Positions 34,300 through 42,387 of a stretch of 53,326 bases of DNA are shown piece after piece. The notes beneath the pieces are model-generated. The model was not told the DNA's origin. It saw only the letters and a program-made list of their open reading frames with translations, and did not search any database. Numbering within the stretch: the first letter of the stretch is position 1; each line of letters begins with the position of its first letter. Position numbers and translations under genes: made by a program. The DNA is from Candidatus Anammoxibacter sp. (GTDB lineage: Bacteria > Planctomycetota > Brocadiia > Brocadiales > Anammoxibacteraceae). Location of the stretch: contig JAIQZQ010000113.1 of assembly GCA_021777105.1 (NCBI GenBank), positions 1 to 53,326 of the forward strand, in the 5' to 3' direction.

Positions 34300-36705
34300 T
34301 TAATTTTTATTAATAAGATTCATAGCGGTTTTATACTCAATTGACGCCGCGCTCTTGTCCCCCGCGCTATAATATAGCTCGCCCAGCATAAAATGCGCCT
34401 CATAATCGCCCGGATTTAATGCATTGTATTTTGTAAACGATGATATCGCCATTTCAATATCGCTTTTTTGCGCGTAAATTTGCGCTATGCCTTTTAGGGC
34501 CCGCGCATTTCTCCGGTCTCTTTTTAAAGCCTTTTTAAAAAATTGAAACGCAACATCCGTTCTGTTAATCCATAACGCTTGGTTTCCAATTTTAACAAGA
34601 AGCTCAACATTGTCGGGATGCGTTTGCGCCAGACGGTTGTATACGGCAATCGCAAGGTCATATTCTCCCATAAGTTCGTGCGCGGTTGCAACCATTATTC
34701 CCTCGCTAACAGGCAATGGTTCTGTCTCAATAAACATATCCAGACACGCCAAAGCGCGCTTCCCGTCCTTTTTATCAAGATATAATTGAGCTAAAACTAC
34801 CGCCTCGCCGGGCTCAATATAGCCGGAAGCCTGCAGGTATTCCAGATGAGTTAACGCCTTGTCGTTCAGGCCAAGCCATCCGCTATATTTCGCAAGTTTG
34901 CGCCGCAAATCAATATTGCCGGAGTCAAGGTCAAGGCTACGCTCATAATATCTTACACTTACAGCCATTAAATCCGCCTGGGCAAAAGCGTCGCCGGCTT
35001 TTAGAGCTTTGTCAAAGTCATTAGGGGCCAGATCGGAAATACCGCCCAATATTTCCGCGACACGCTTGACTCTGTTTGTCCACATTCCAAAACGCAACAG
35101 ATCTTGATGTATAGAGCTGTCTTCAGGCTCCTCTTCATACAGTTTCTCAAGTATAATAAACGCCTCGTCATTAAAGCCGGCGGAAGCCGCGTACCTTGCC
35201 AACTCTAAAAGGGCGTCCTTATCGCCGGCATCGCCTACAGCCCGCCGCATAATTGTAAACGCTTTTTTAGGCTGGTTTGCCCATATGTACGATTTAGCAA
35301 GCAGCTTTTTAACAGCGGTGTTATCGGGATAAATTATAAGCAGGCGATTATAGATATCAATGGATTTGCCGACATCGCCGGTCGCAAGCAGCAATTCGGA
35401 GGTCTTTAACATAAGCCCTAAACCTTCAAAACCGGAATTTTGCGCAAAAGCGACAGCCTCCCTCATAGTATTTGGATCGCCGGTTAAACCGGCAATCTCA
35501 AGCATTTTTATTAAATATGCCTGATCGTTATTATTGATCTTTACAAGTTTTTTATAAACGGCATAAGCTTTATCCGGTTTTTCAGCGCTTAGATAAATAC
35601 CCGCCAGGCGTTCATTATACATAACTGAATCCGGCGATATTTTTAATAGAGCTTCATACGCGGCCACCACGCCCGCAATATCGCCATACTCAAGGGCTAT
35701 ATCCGCAAGGAACCTGAATATCTCCGGATTATTGGGAAACTCATCTCCGAGTTTTTTCAATAACCCGGCAGCGACCTTACCCATGCCGTTCCATCGCAAC
35801 ACCTGAACATACCGCATCCTGTTTGTATCACCGGTTTTAAACTCAGCGTCCAGCCGTTCGGCAAACATCCGGCCCTTTTCCTCAATACCCATGCGCATAA
35901 ACAGCTCAAAGCATCTTGTAATAGTTCCATTTCTATCAACCTGATAGTTATCTTTATTTGCGTCTTTATCTTGAGAAGGCCGCTTTATTTGCTCATAAAG
36001 GGCGGCCCCTTCGCCCAGCCTCGGATAATTTTTCGCAAGACTGTAGTCGATTTCATTCATATAATCATTTCTAATAACATATAACCCGGTTGTCAGCTCT
36101 TTAAGAGAGGAGCCGCTTTTATCCAGGCCGGCAATGCGCGTAAATTCATAAATTCCAGAGGTTAACTTTTTAACAAGAGAGTCGTTTTTAATTATGCGGG
36201 ATTTTACAGTCTCTAATCGGTCATTTTTGTCCGTTTCCATCTCAAGACTTAACAGTTTTAGTATTGTCCGGCTCTCATCATCATAAAAACCGTAATAGTG
36301 GTAGAGTTTGACTAATTTCGTCAAAGCCGCGATATTGCCGGCCTCTATATCAACAACCCTTTTTAATATTTCCATCTCTTTTAAAGGCTCTCTATTTACC
36401 TCATAAAACGCGGCCATTTTTGAAAGAGCTTTAACATTGACGGGATTAACATGAAGAGCGGCATTCAAAGCCGCGATTGCCATATCAGGTTCGCCCGTCA
36501 AGTTGAACAGGTCTGATTCCAATATAAGCAGGCCGGGATTATTTGGCTCAACCTTTAACAGGTCTTCCACTATGGCCAAAGCTTCTTCATACATCTCGTC
36601 ATTTTTATAATAAACCGCCATCCTTTCCTTGTCGGGAAATATAAAGACCGTAACAACGGCCACAACAAGGATAAAACAGATTATTTTCCAGATTGGTATT
36701 TTCAT
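34300..36705 (-). CDS. PelB-like TPR scaffold, N-terminal half as separate gene
   Basis: An 801-aa protein. One membrane helix at 5-22 anchors it in the inner membrane with the rest in the periplasm. It then consists of many TPRs: for example EEALAIVEDLLKVEPNNPGL (39 on), DIAGVVAAYEALLKISPDSV and AFQFFKKALKRDRRNARALK near the C-terminus, ending FTKYNALNPGDYEAHFMLGELYYSAG. This equals the periplasmic TPR part of PelB, which spans the periplasm and binds PelA. The gene stops before any barrel; the barrel is supplied by the next gene. No frameshift is evident in the gap, so the split looks natural. Confidence 0.78.
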   Translation of the reverse strand: MKIPIWKIICFILVVAVVTVFIFPDKERMAVYYKNDEMYEEALAIVEDLLKVEPNNPGLLILESDLFNLTGEPDMAIAALNAALHVNPVNVKALSKMAAFYEVNREPLKEMEILKRVVDIEAGNIAALTKLVKLYHYYGFYDDESRTILKLLSLEMETDKNDRLETVKSRIIKNDSLVKKLTSGIYEFTRIAGLDKSGSSLKELTTGLYVIRNDYMNEIDYSLAKNYPRLGEGAALYEQIKRPSQDKDANKDNYQVDRNGTITRCFELFMRMGIEEKGRMFAERLDAEFKTGDTNRMRYVQVLRWNGMGKVAAGLLKKLGDEFPNNPEIFRFLADIALEYGDIAGVVAAYEALLKISPDSVMYNERLAGIYLSAEKPDKAYAVYKKLVKINNNDQAYLIKMLEIAGLTGDPNTMREAVAFAQNSGFEGLGLMLKTSELLLATGDVGKSIDIYNRLLIIYPDNTAVKKLLAKSYIWANQPKKAFTIMRRAVGDAGDKDALLELARYAASAGFNDEAFIILEKLYEEEPEDSSIHQDLLRFGMWTNRVKRVAEILGGISDLAPNDFDKALKAGDAFAQADLMAVSVRYYERSLDLDSGNIDLRRKLAKYSGWLGLNDKALTHLEYLQASGYIEPGEAVVLAQLYLDKKDGKRALACLDMFIETEPLPVSEGIMVATAHELMGEYDLAIAVYNRLAQTHPDNVELLVKIGNQALWINRTDVAFQFFKKALKRDRRNARALKGIAQIYAQKSDIEMAISSFTKYNALNPGDYEAHFMLGELYYSAGDKSAASIEYKTAMNLINKN

Positions 36706-36748
36706 TGGATGATTGTAAATTCAAACGGTTCTAAAAATTCGTTGCTCT

Positions 36749-36929
36749 AGCGCAAGCTTGTTACAAGGCTCCTGCCTTGTAACACACTGTTCCCAGAGGC
36801 TCCGCCTCTTATCTCAGGCGATACAAGTTCAAACTGTTTTCAGAATAAATCTACAAAAAGCGCAAGCTTGTTACAAGGCTCCTGCCTTGTAACACACTGT
36901 TCCCAGAGGCTCCGCCTCTTATCTCAGGC
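36749..36929. repeat. Two identical 71-bp repeat units, 110 bp apart (TTACAAGGC family)
   Basis: 36749-36819 and 36859-36929 are identical 71-bp units (AGCGCAAGCTTGTTACAAGG ... TTATCTCAGGC). Each contains the palindromes TTACAAGGCTCCTGCCTTGTAA and AGAGGCTCCGCCTCT. They lie in the 398-bp gap between the PelA-C and PelB-N genes. Confidence 0.85.
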
Positions 36930-37000
36930 ATTAAAGCCTGAAGTATTATTCTCTTTAATTAAAATGTAACGAGCTAAAATTGTTGCCATGCTTTTAAACT

Positions 37001-37053
37001 AGAGGCAGAGCCTCTAGGGACACCGCGTTACAAGGCGGGAGCCTTGTAACGAG
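37001..37053. repeat. TTACAAGGC-family repeat (inverted relative to the two above)
   Basis: AGAGGCAGAGCCTCT at 37001-37015 and GTTACAAGGCGGGAGCCTTGTAAC at 37027-37050. Confidence 0.8.
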
Positions 37054-37103
37054 TAACTGATTTCGCTGAAAATCCAAAGTGGTAAAAAAACAAAGCTGAA
37101 AAA

Positions 37104-39230
37104 TTACTTATCCACAACTATTTCCAAACCGCCGGTTTTCACCACATCAATAACCAAATGCCCTTTGTTGTTTGACATTACTTTAATGCCGCCGGCCTCT
37201 ACAGCTTCACCGCTTATTTTATACAACGCGTTTGGCGCTACGCCGTTTACAACAATAGAACCGGTCCCAAACCCTTTATAATCAAATTTAATTTCTTTGC
37301 CGGATGTTTCAAAATCATATATCCAGCCAGACGCTCTTTTAATATACGGAACACCCACCCTGGTTTCAGCGTCGGCGTTTTTATTGTTAAACACAATTAC
37401 CGCATGATCCTTTTCCGCCGCCAGCGACACATAAAGGCCTTGCGGATCGTTTGCGTATCCAATTACATTGCTTGACCGCGCAATATCTGGAAGTTTTGAA
37501 GCGTTGTCAAATCTGACGGTAAGGCATTTGCCGTAATTTTCAATTCGGTAAACGCCCGGTTCATTCTCATAGATTTTTGCTTCTAAATAATCACGCGCCA
37601 TTTTAATATAATCCGAAGCAAACACTTTGGCTGTTTCTTGTTTCAAAACCCAATCATAAACATATTCAAGCGATTTTAAAGAAGCCAAATATTGCCCGCA
37701 ATAGAAATGGTAATAGATGTCTATGGGTTTTAATCTTTTTGGAAAGCCCGTATTTTTCATTGTGTCAACAATCTTTCGATATCCATAAAAAGGGCTCGTC
37801 CAGTTATTAGTCAAAACATTTTCATTGGACTGCCCGCTGTAAAATTGATATCTTTCGCCGACTTTACGGTAAAGCGGAGCCACAAACAGATACGAATCCC
37901 GCAATTCGTCAAATATAGTCTCGTCGCCGTTAATATTAAGCGCCCCTAAATTATCGCAAATCTCAATATCGCTTTCAACAGGCTCGCAATTGCCCGTCCA
38001 GAAAAATGTTTCACAAACCTTTCCCTGCGGAACAAGTCGCTCATTTATGTAATTAATAGAGCCCTCTATCTCTTTTTTTGAATCATAAACATAGCCCGGT
38101 AGCTGAATATGCCTGTAGTCATAATCATTTTTATATTCGTAGTCTGAGTCCCAGTAAAACGGGTGTGAATATGAGTGCGACGCAGGCTCTACATTAGGCA
38201 TTCTGAAAATCTCGCGCGCCAGGTTCATAAGAGATTCTTTGCCCAAAGCTTCCGGGGCAATCTCGCCGGTTATCACTGAAACGGATGCGGGAAAATCGTA
38301 TTTTTTAAGTATCTTTTCCTTAATAATATCCGCGCATACCGATTTCCTGTCTATTTCAGAAATCACGGAGAACGAATCGCCGTCTATATGAGCAAACGCA
38401 ACCCTTAAACCGTTTAAAGTCGTGGGATCAAGCCTGGGCATGCCCTTTAAACCTAATGACTCCTCAAGAAATTTAAATGGATTTAAAAGCCACTGTTTTC
38501 TATAACTCATGGAATCGAGCCAAAATATGTAGCCCAGATGCGCGTACCCGCCATTTGGAGAGGTCACGATTACCACGCTATCTGAATCAGTCCTGTCAAC
38601 CCTTTTAATTGAGAGATGCGTTTTTACGTTTTCATTTGCGGGCGTAAATTTTACATAAGAATGCGGGAATTCAGAATAGGCCCGCTCAAACTCAACCATT
38701 GTTTTGTCCTTATAAACGTAGCGGATCAAATTCCTGTTTATAGTGGTATCTCTGCCGTACATCAGGCCTATGTTGCTGTAATAATCATCTAAAAGCTTTT
38801 TGTAACCTGGAAAATCGGAACTATCAGGAGCCCCGATATTTCCAATAACAACAACTTTTCCGCCGGAAACAAATTGTCTGTTTATCCAAGACAGAAACTC
38901 TTCGGGTTTGCGCATTTCAGATGAATTAAACGAAGTTATGACCCCTCTGTATTCCAACATTGCTTTATCGTCAGGCAAAGGGCGAACATTGACGTCAACA
39001 TATTCAGGCATAACGCCTAAATAATTGAGGATGGTCTGGAAGTGGACAAAAACAGTGTTCTTATCCGCAGTCTGATTGGTTTCGCTATTGTACAAAACCA
39101 AAACCTTCCTTAACATTTCAGAAGATTGAGCGTTATGTATGCACAATATTGAAATGATGATAAACAGCAACACTGCCCTACTTATTAAGCGTGTGGAGAA
39201 ATATCTGGTCAAGCAAATATGTGCTGACAT
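37104..39230 (-). CDS. pelA: PelA-like deacetylase (C-terminal part of PelA as separate gene)
   Basis: A 708-aa periplasmic protein. A signal peptide lies at about 15-36. A domain at 40-260 (KVLVLYNSE to FLEESLG) resembles the reductase-like middle part of PelA. The polysaccharide deacetylase domain begins about 265: FAHIDGDSF with metal and base candidates Asp283 and Asp285, and SHSYSHPFYW with His352 and His356 (the HxxxH zinc pair). The end (about 560-708) is a beta-sandwich. PelA partially de-N-acetylates Pel in the periplasm, which makes it cationic. The gene overlaps the hydrolase gene by 53 nt in another frame, so PelA's hydrolase half is encoded separately. Confidence 0.85.
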   Translation of the reverse strand: MSAHICLTRYFSTRLISRAVLLFIIISILCIHNAQSSEMLRKVLVLYNSETNQTADKNTVFVHFQTILNYLGVMPEYVDVNVRPLPDDKAMLEYRGVITSFNSSEMRKPEEFLSWINRQFVSGGKVVVIGNIGAPDSSDFPGYKKLLDDYYSNIGLMYGRDTTINRNLIRYVYKDKTMVEFERAYSEFPHSYVKFTPANENVKTHLSIKRVDRTDSDSVVIVTSPNGGYAHLGYIFWLDSMSYRKQWLLNPFKFLEESLGLKGMPRLDPTTLNGLRVAFAHIDGDSFSVISEIDRKSVCADIIKEKILKKYDFPASVSVITGEIAPEALGKESLMNLAREIFRMPNVEPASHSYSHPFYWDSDYEYKNDYDYRHIQLPGYVYDSKKEIEGSINYINERLVPQGKVCETFFWTGNCEPVESDIEICDNLGALNINGDETIFDELRDSYLFVAPLYRKVGERYQFYSGQSNENVLTNNWTSPFYGYRKIVDTMKNTGFPKRLKPIDIYYHFYCGQYLASLKSLEYVYDWVLKQETAKVFASDYIKMARDYLEAKIYENEPGVYRIENYGKCLTVRFDNASKLPDIARSSNVIGYANDPQGLYVSLAAEKDHAVIVFNNKNADAETRVGVPYIKRASGWIYDFETSGKEIKFDYKGFGTGSIVVNGVAPNALYKISGEAVEAGGIKVMSNNKGHLVIDVVKTGGLEIVVDK

Positions 39231-40047
39231 ATGGAATAAATCCTCGTTTGCGTGAAAATTCTATAGCCTCTTTTGCCAATTTAAAATCATCTTCGCCCGC
39301 GTAATCCAGAGTTAAAACAACAAGCTTCTTATTAAACCCGGTTCCCTTTTCTACCTGATTTAGCAGAATTTGGCGCGTGTCATGATCAACATAAATATAC
39401 CCCTTTGCATGCCCGGCGTAAAAGCTAAACAGGCTTTCAACCACCACAAAATCAATATTTGCGGCAATGTCAGGCAACAAAGGCAGCCCGCGATTCACAA
39501 TAATAAATTTACCCGGAAATTTGTTTCGCATCCCGGCTATAATATCTTTTAAAGCTTCGCTTGTCCCTGGAAAGTCGGAGCTGTTAACGCCATTTTCCAA
39601 ACTAAGACTTGAATCAATCGTGTCTAAAAAAACACCGTCAAACCCTTGCTTAAAAATATCAGGCAGCGCGGTTTCAAACAATATGCGGCGCCATTCAGCA
39701 TCGCGAACATCAACAATCCACGAATCCCACTGCTCATTCTTCTTAACCAGAAACGGTTTGCCCTTAACCAAAGGCCATAAATAGCTGTTAACGTTAACCT
39801 CCCCCAAACTCAGATAACCGCAAACAACAGGTTTGCCCCCCTTTTTGTCCGGCAGAGGCGGATGGTTGTGCCCGTCAAGCACAACCATATCAAACTTGCC
39901 GTAAATATCAGGCCCAAATGACGCGCCATAATAACAGAGCCAATTTTTCATCTTTTTATCCCCCGCCAGGCAATCATTTAAAAACAATGCGCAAACAATA
40001 ATAGAAATGCACAGGATGATATAAATGTTTAAATTTGATTTGTTCAT
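39178..40047 (-). CDS. PelA-like hydrolase (GH114/GH166-type), separate gene
   Basis: A 289-aa protein with an N-terminal export signal (about 8-26, with Cys26 a possible lipid site). The TIM-barrel hydrolase core of PelA follows: CYYGASFGPDIYGKFDMVVLD, VVCGYLSLGEVN, GFDGVFLDTIDS with Asp142 and FVVVESLFSFY with the catalytic Glu candidate Glu204. In PelA this domain cleaves alpha-1,4-linked GalNAc polymer. It is probably the first gene of the minus-strand pel unit, and its 3' end overlaps the start of the deacetylase gene by 53 nt, which couples their translation. Confidence 0.82.
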   Translation of the reverse strand: MNKSNLNIYIILCISIIVCALFLNDCLAGDKKMKNWLCYYGASFGPDIYGKFDMVVLDGHNHPPLPDKKGGKPVVCGYLSLGEVNVNSYLWPLVKGKPFLVKKNEQWDSWIVDVRDAEWRRILFETALPDIFKQGFDGVFLDTIDSSLSLENGVNSSDFPGTSEALKDIIAGMRNKFPGKFIIVNRGLPLLPDIAANIDFVVVESLFSFYAGHAKGYIYVDHDTRQILLNQVEKGTGFNKKLVVLTLDYAGEDDFKLAKEAIEFSRKRGFIPYVSTYLLDQIFLHTLNK

Positions 40048-40477
40048 TGTTTTAGATGTTTATACCCAATGTAAAAACAATTTGAAACCTAAATTGAGAG
40101 ATTTTAAAATTCAAACAGCCGAAAATTAAGGTATCATTTCTTGTGCTTCAATTGATCACAGGCAAACCATGCACAGCTTTGTTTACGATTTTCGAATGTT
40201 TAGAATCGATTAATTTATGTTTAAATATACATGATGCGTAAAATAGCAAATATTTGCAAGAAACTACGAAAAAATAAAACCTGCAGCGCCTGATACTATT
40301 TTTTAATGAACAAACCTGATTCATAAGTTTTTTTTAGAACGTCTATCTGAACCGAACCCTGTATAAGCCAAAAGACAGACCAGAAGATTTTCACTGTTTT
40401 TGATTATAAGCTTGCTTCAAATGAGCGTCAATTGTATTATCGAAGTAATTAAAAACTTTATTTAAAAATATAAAAAC
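40048..40477. other. Upstream region of the minus-strand pel operon
   Basis: No gene seen. It must contain the pel promoter, but no clear -35/-10 pair could be chosen. It holds a solo IS-end motif (CCTAAATTGAGAGATTTT, 40088-40105) and half of a GTGGCACAGGC palindrome (CTTCAATTGATCACAGGC, 40146-40163). Confidence 0.45.
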
Positions 40478-40969
40478 ATGAAAAATAAACAAACGGTTTA
40501 CATTGAAACTACGATTCCAAGTTTCCTTACCGCGCGTCTTTCAAATAACCTGATTAGTGTTGGCAAACAGGAAGTTACTCGTAAATGGTGGGAAACAAGA
40601 AAGGATAAGTATAGTCTTTATATATCCGAGTTAGTCCTTAGCGAGTCTATGAAAGGTGATATCACCGCCTCTGAAAAGAGGTTAAAGGCAATAGAAGAAC
40701 TTCCTTTACTAGCGATTGATAATGAGAGCATTCAATTGACGGAAAAAATAATGGAAACTGGTATAATTCCTTCGCGAGCAGCCGCAGACGCTGCTCATAT
40801 TGCCATTGCCTCGCGCCATGGTGTAGATTATCTCTTAACATGGAATTGCTCGCATATCGCCAACGCGGAAATTTTACGTAGAATATGCTTTATAGTTTCA
40901 GAAGCGGGATATTATTTGCCAATTATTTGCACACCGGATGAATTATTTGGAGGAGAAGAAAATGACTGA
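40478..40969 (+). CDS. PIN-domain toxin (VapC-like)
   Basis: A 163-aa protein with the PIN fold: VYIETTIPSFLTAR at the start (acidic Glu10), SELVLSES in the middle, and AADAAHIAIASRHGVDYLLTWN with Asp106 and Asp117 in place of the conserved metal-binding acids. PIN toxins are Mg-dependent RNases. Its stop overlaps the partner gene's start by 8 nt. It marks the left part of an accessory region. Confidence 0.8.
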   Translation: MKNKQTVYIETTIPSFLTARLSNNLISVGKQEVTRKWWETRKDKYSLYISELVLSESMKGDITASEKRLKAIEELPLLAIDNESIQLTEKIMETGIIPSRAAADAAHIAIASRHGVDYLLTWNCSHIANAEILRRICFIVSEAGYYLPIICTPDELFGGEEND

Positions 40970-41156
40970 TGACCCAATTGTTTCCGAAGTAAGAAAAGCA
41001 AGAAGAGAAATCCTTGAATCCTATAACGGGGACTTTCACTTGATGATGAAAGATATGATTATCAAGCAACGCAAATCCGGCCACAAAGTTGTTACGTTAA
41101 AAAAACAGGATCAAATACAAGGCGTTGAGCGCAACGCTTATCCTATACACCGATAG
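40962..41156 (+). CDS. Antitoxin-like partner of the PIN gene
   Basis: A 64-aa protein starting at 40962, where GGAGGAG lies 7-9 nt upstream; a longer frame from 40938 would run through the PIN gene's end and is not needed. VSEVRKARREILESYNGDFH is a short helical stretch usual in small partners of PIN toxins. It has no DNA-binding motif that I can see. Confidence 0.65.
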   Translation: MTDDPIVSEVRKARREILESYNGDFHLMMKDMIIKQRKSGHKVVTLKKQDQIQGVERNAYPIHR

Positions 41157-41174
41157 GCGCTTAAACAATCTAAT

Positions 41175-41196
41175 CTGTATCTAAAATAATTGAAAA
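41175..41196 (-). repeat. DUF2442 3'-tail remnant, identical to 52671-52692
   Basis: A 22-base string (CTGTATCTAAAATAATTGAA + AA) is identical to the end of the intact DUF2442 gene at 52654-52917 and is followed in both places by a CATGA. On the minus strand it encodes SIILDT. It marks the broken tail of a second DUF2442 gene. Confidence 0.65.
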
Positions 41197-41243
41197 CTCA
41201 TGACCTTGGTCTTGGAATTAGTCGTTTGCAATAAATTTCCACT

Positions 41244-41267
41244 CGTCCCAATGCTCAGCGCTGGAAC
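41244..41267. repeat. REP-like palindrome
   Basis: CGTCCCAATGCTCAGCGCTGGAAC, related to 41692-41716. Confidence 0.6.
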
Positions 41268-41293
41268 AAGCATAGTAAACGAACAGATAATAT

Positions 41294-41526
41294 ATGAAGA
41301 AAGATAAAACCATGCCTAATGACCCTGATATGCTTAAAGAATATGATTTTGGCAAAGGCGTAAGAGGAAAATATGCCAAACGTTATGAAGACGGCAGTAG
41401 CGTAATCGTTATCGCCCCTGACGATTCAGAAGTATTTCAGACACAGAGTCGGCCAATCAGGCTTTAAGGGCGCTAACGCTATTGGCGCTTGATCATAATA
41501 AAAATGCCGGCAAAATCAAGAATTAA
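41294..41526 (+). pseudogene. Frameshifted antitoxin-like gene
   Basis: The first frame (41294-41467, 57 codons) begins MKKDKTMPNDPDMLKEYDFG, then GVRGKYAKRYEDGSS and VIVIAPDDSEVFQT, then stops after a few foreign residues. From about 41437 the next frame continues with TESANQALRALTLLALDHNK and ends at 41526. A -1 shift at about 41432-41437 in TTTCAGACACAG therefore broke the gene; the missing base would restore VFQDTESANQALRAL. The family (YDFSKGVRGKYAKRY proteins) is known as a small antitoxin-like partner, but the toxin is absent here. Confidence 0.7.
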
Positions 41527-41592
41527 TAATAAATACCGGCCTAATCATTCCTTTTTGTTAAAGTCATAGAGGAAAAGACTTAGATTGTTTGA

Positions 41593-41790
41593 TTATTGAA
41601 CAGTAAAAAAGCTTTCAGTCTCTATATCTTCATCTCTCTCTTCCCAATGCACGCCTATACCTTTGTCAATTAAACGCCAGGCATTACTTCTCGTTCCAAT
41701 GCTCTGCGTTGGAATGTATACCGGACGCTCACGCGTTCTGCGCTTGACGCAGAGCATCAAACAACGCGTTTCACAGAAAACTTTTAGCAT
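41593..41790 (-). pseudogene. Broken DUF2442 gene, left copy
   Basis: Bases 41593-41689 encode WRLIDKGIGVHWEERDEDIE and TESFF, the core of the DUF2442 domain, matching the intact copy at 52654-52917. The upstream part is replaced by a REP-like palindrome (41692-41716, CGTTCCAATGCTCTGCGTTG) and scrambled sequence. The 3' tail (41175-41196) lies 400 bases away, beyond the frameshifted antitoxin-like gene. DUF2442 proteins are small, often paired with toxin-like partners (DUF4160). Confidence 0.7.
41692..41716. repeat. REP-like palindrome
   Basis: CGTTCCAATGCTCTGCGTTG plus GAATG, a common type of bacterial REP; a second, degenerate unit (GCGTTCTGCGCTTGACGCAG) lies at about 41731-41752. Confidence 0.65.
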
Positions 41791-42387
41791 TGTTAGGTAA
41801 AAGCTCCATCCCCCTTGCGCTACACATATTAGCCGCTCATAATGTTGTTTTTCTCTTCATTTATATGATACGACAATATTTTCATTACAAAACTAATAAA
41901 TTTCATAAATTCTGCTCAATACAATGCGCAAAACAACTAAAATAGTCAAATAATATGTAACCCATTTATAATCCCCCCCCACATTTACACGAGCTGAACA
42001 TAAAATTTTTTGAGTTTATTTATAAAAAGATATTATCAAATAAAAACCAAGTTAGCGATAACATTCTTTACATTTTATGTAATCGTTAAAATCCATCACT
42101 CTTATTTTAGATAGCTTACATACATCTTCATTTAGTTTTTGATATAGTACTACATTTTTTAATATATCCATCAACACCCTATCGTTTTTTTACTACAATC
42201 ATTATTAACGTTTTTTTGTAGACAACAGATAAAAAAAGCGCTAAATTTATCCCTCTTAATTACAGACAACAATCAAGCTTATTCAATAAAACTTAGATCA
42301 AACAGAAAGCGCAAATAGGTTTTAACCCGATTTCACTTGTTTTTTTCAACTAACGACAGTCTTGAACATAAAATAATGAGGTGATTA
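41791..42387. promoter_or_regulatory. AT-rich leader of the three-gene system
   Basis: 597 bp with no gene on either strand. Very A/T-rich, with a C8 run at 41971-41978 and an A/T-only stretch around 42000-42060. CTACAATCATTATTAACG and TTTTTTTGTAG (42191-42222) form a loose hairpin. AATGAGGTGATTA precedes the first start codon, with GAGGTGA 5 nt away, the strongest ribosome site in the operon. The promoter must lie here, but no -35/-10 pair is clear. A small RNA is not excluded. Confidence 0.45.

Noticed and set aside
36749..36929. Two identical 71-bp repeats with a 39-bp spacer as a CRISPR-like array
   Set aside because: Only two units, each with two internal palindromes, no cas genes and an inverted third copy nearby; they belong to a dispersed repeat family.
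39178..39230. Frameshift joining the two PelA genes into one
   Set aside because: The downstream gene has its own export signal after its start, and the upstream one ends after a complete barrel; a natural 53-nt overlap is simpler, although reads should confirm it.
41690..41790. N-terminal half of the 65-codon DUF2442-like ORF
   Set aside because: It translates a REP-like palindrome; only 41593-41689 is homologous to DUF2442.
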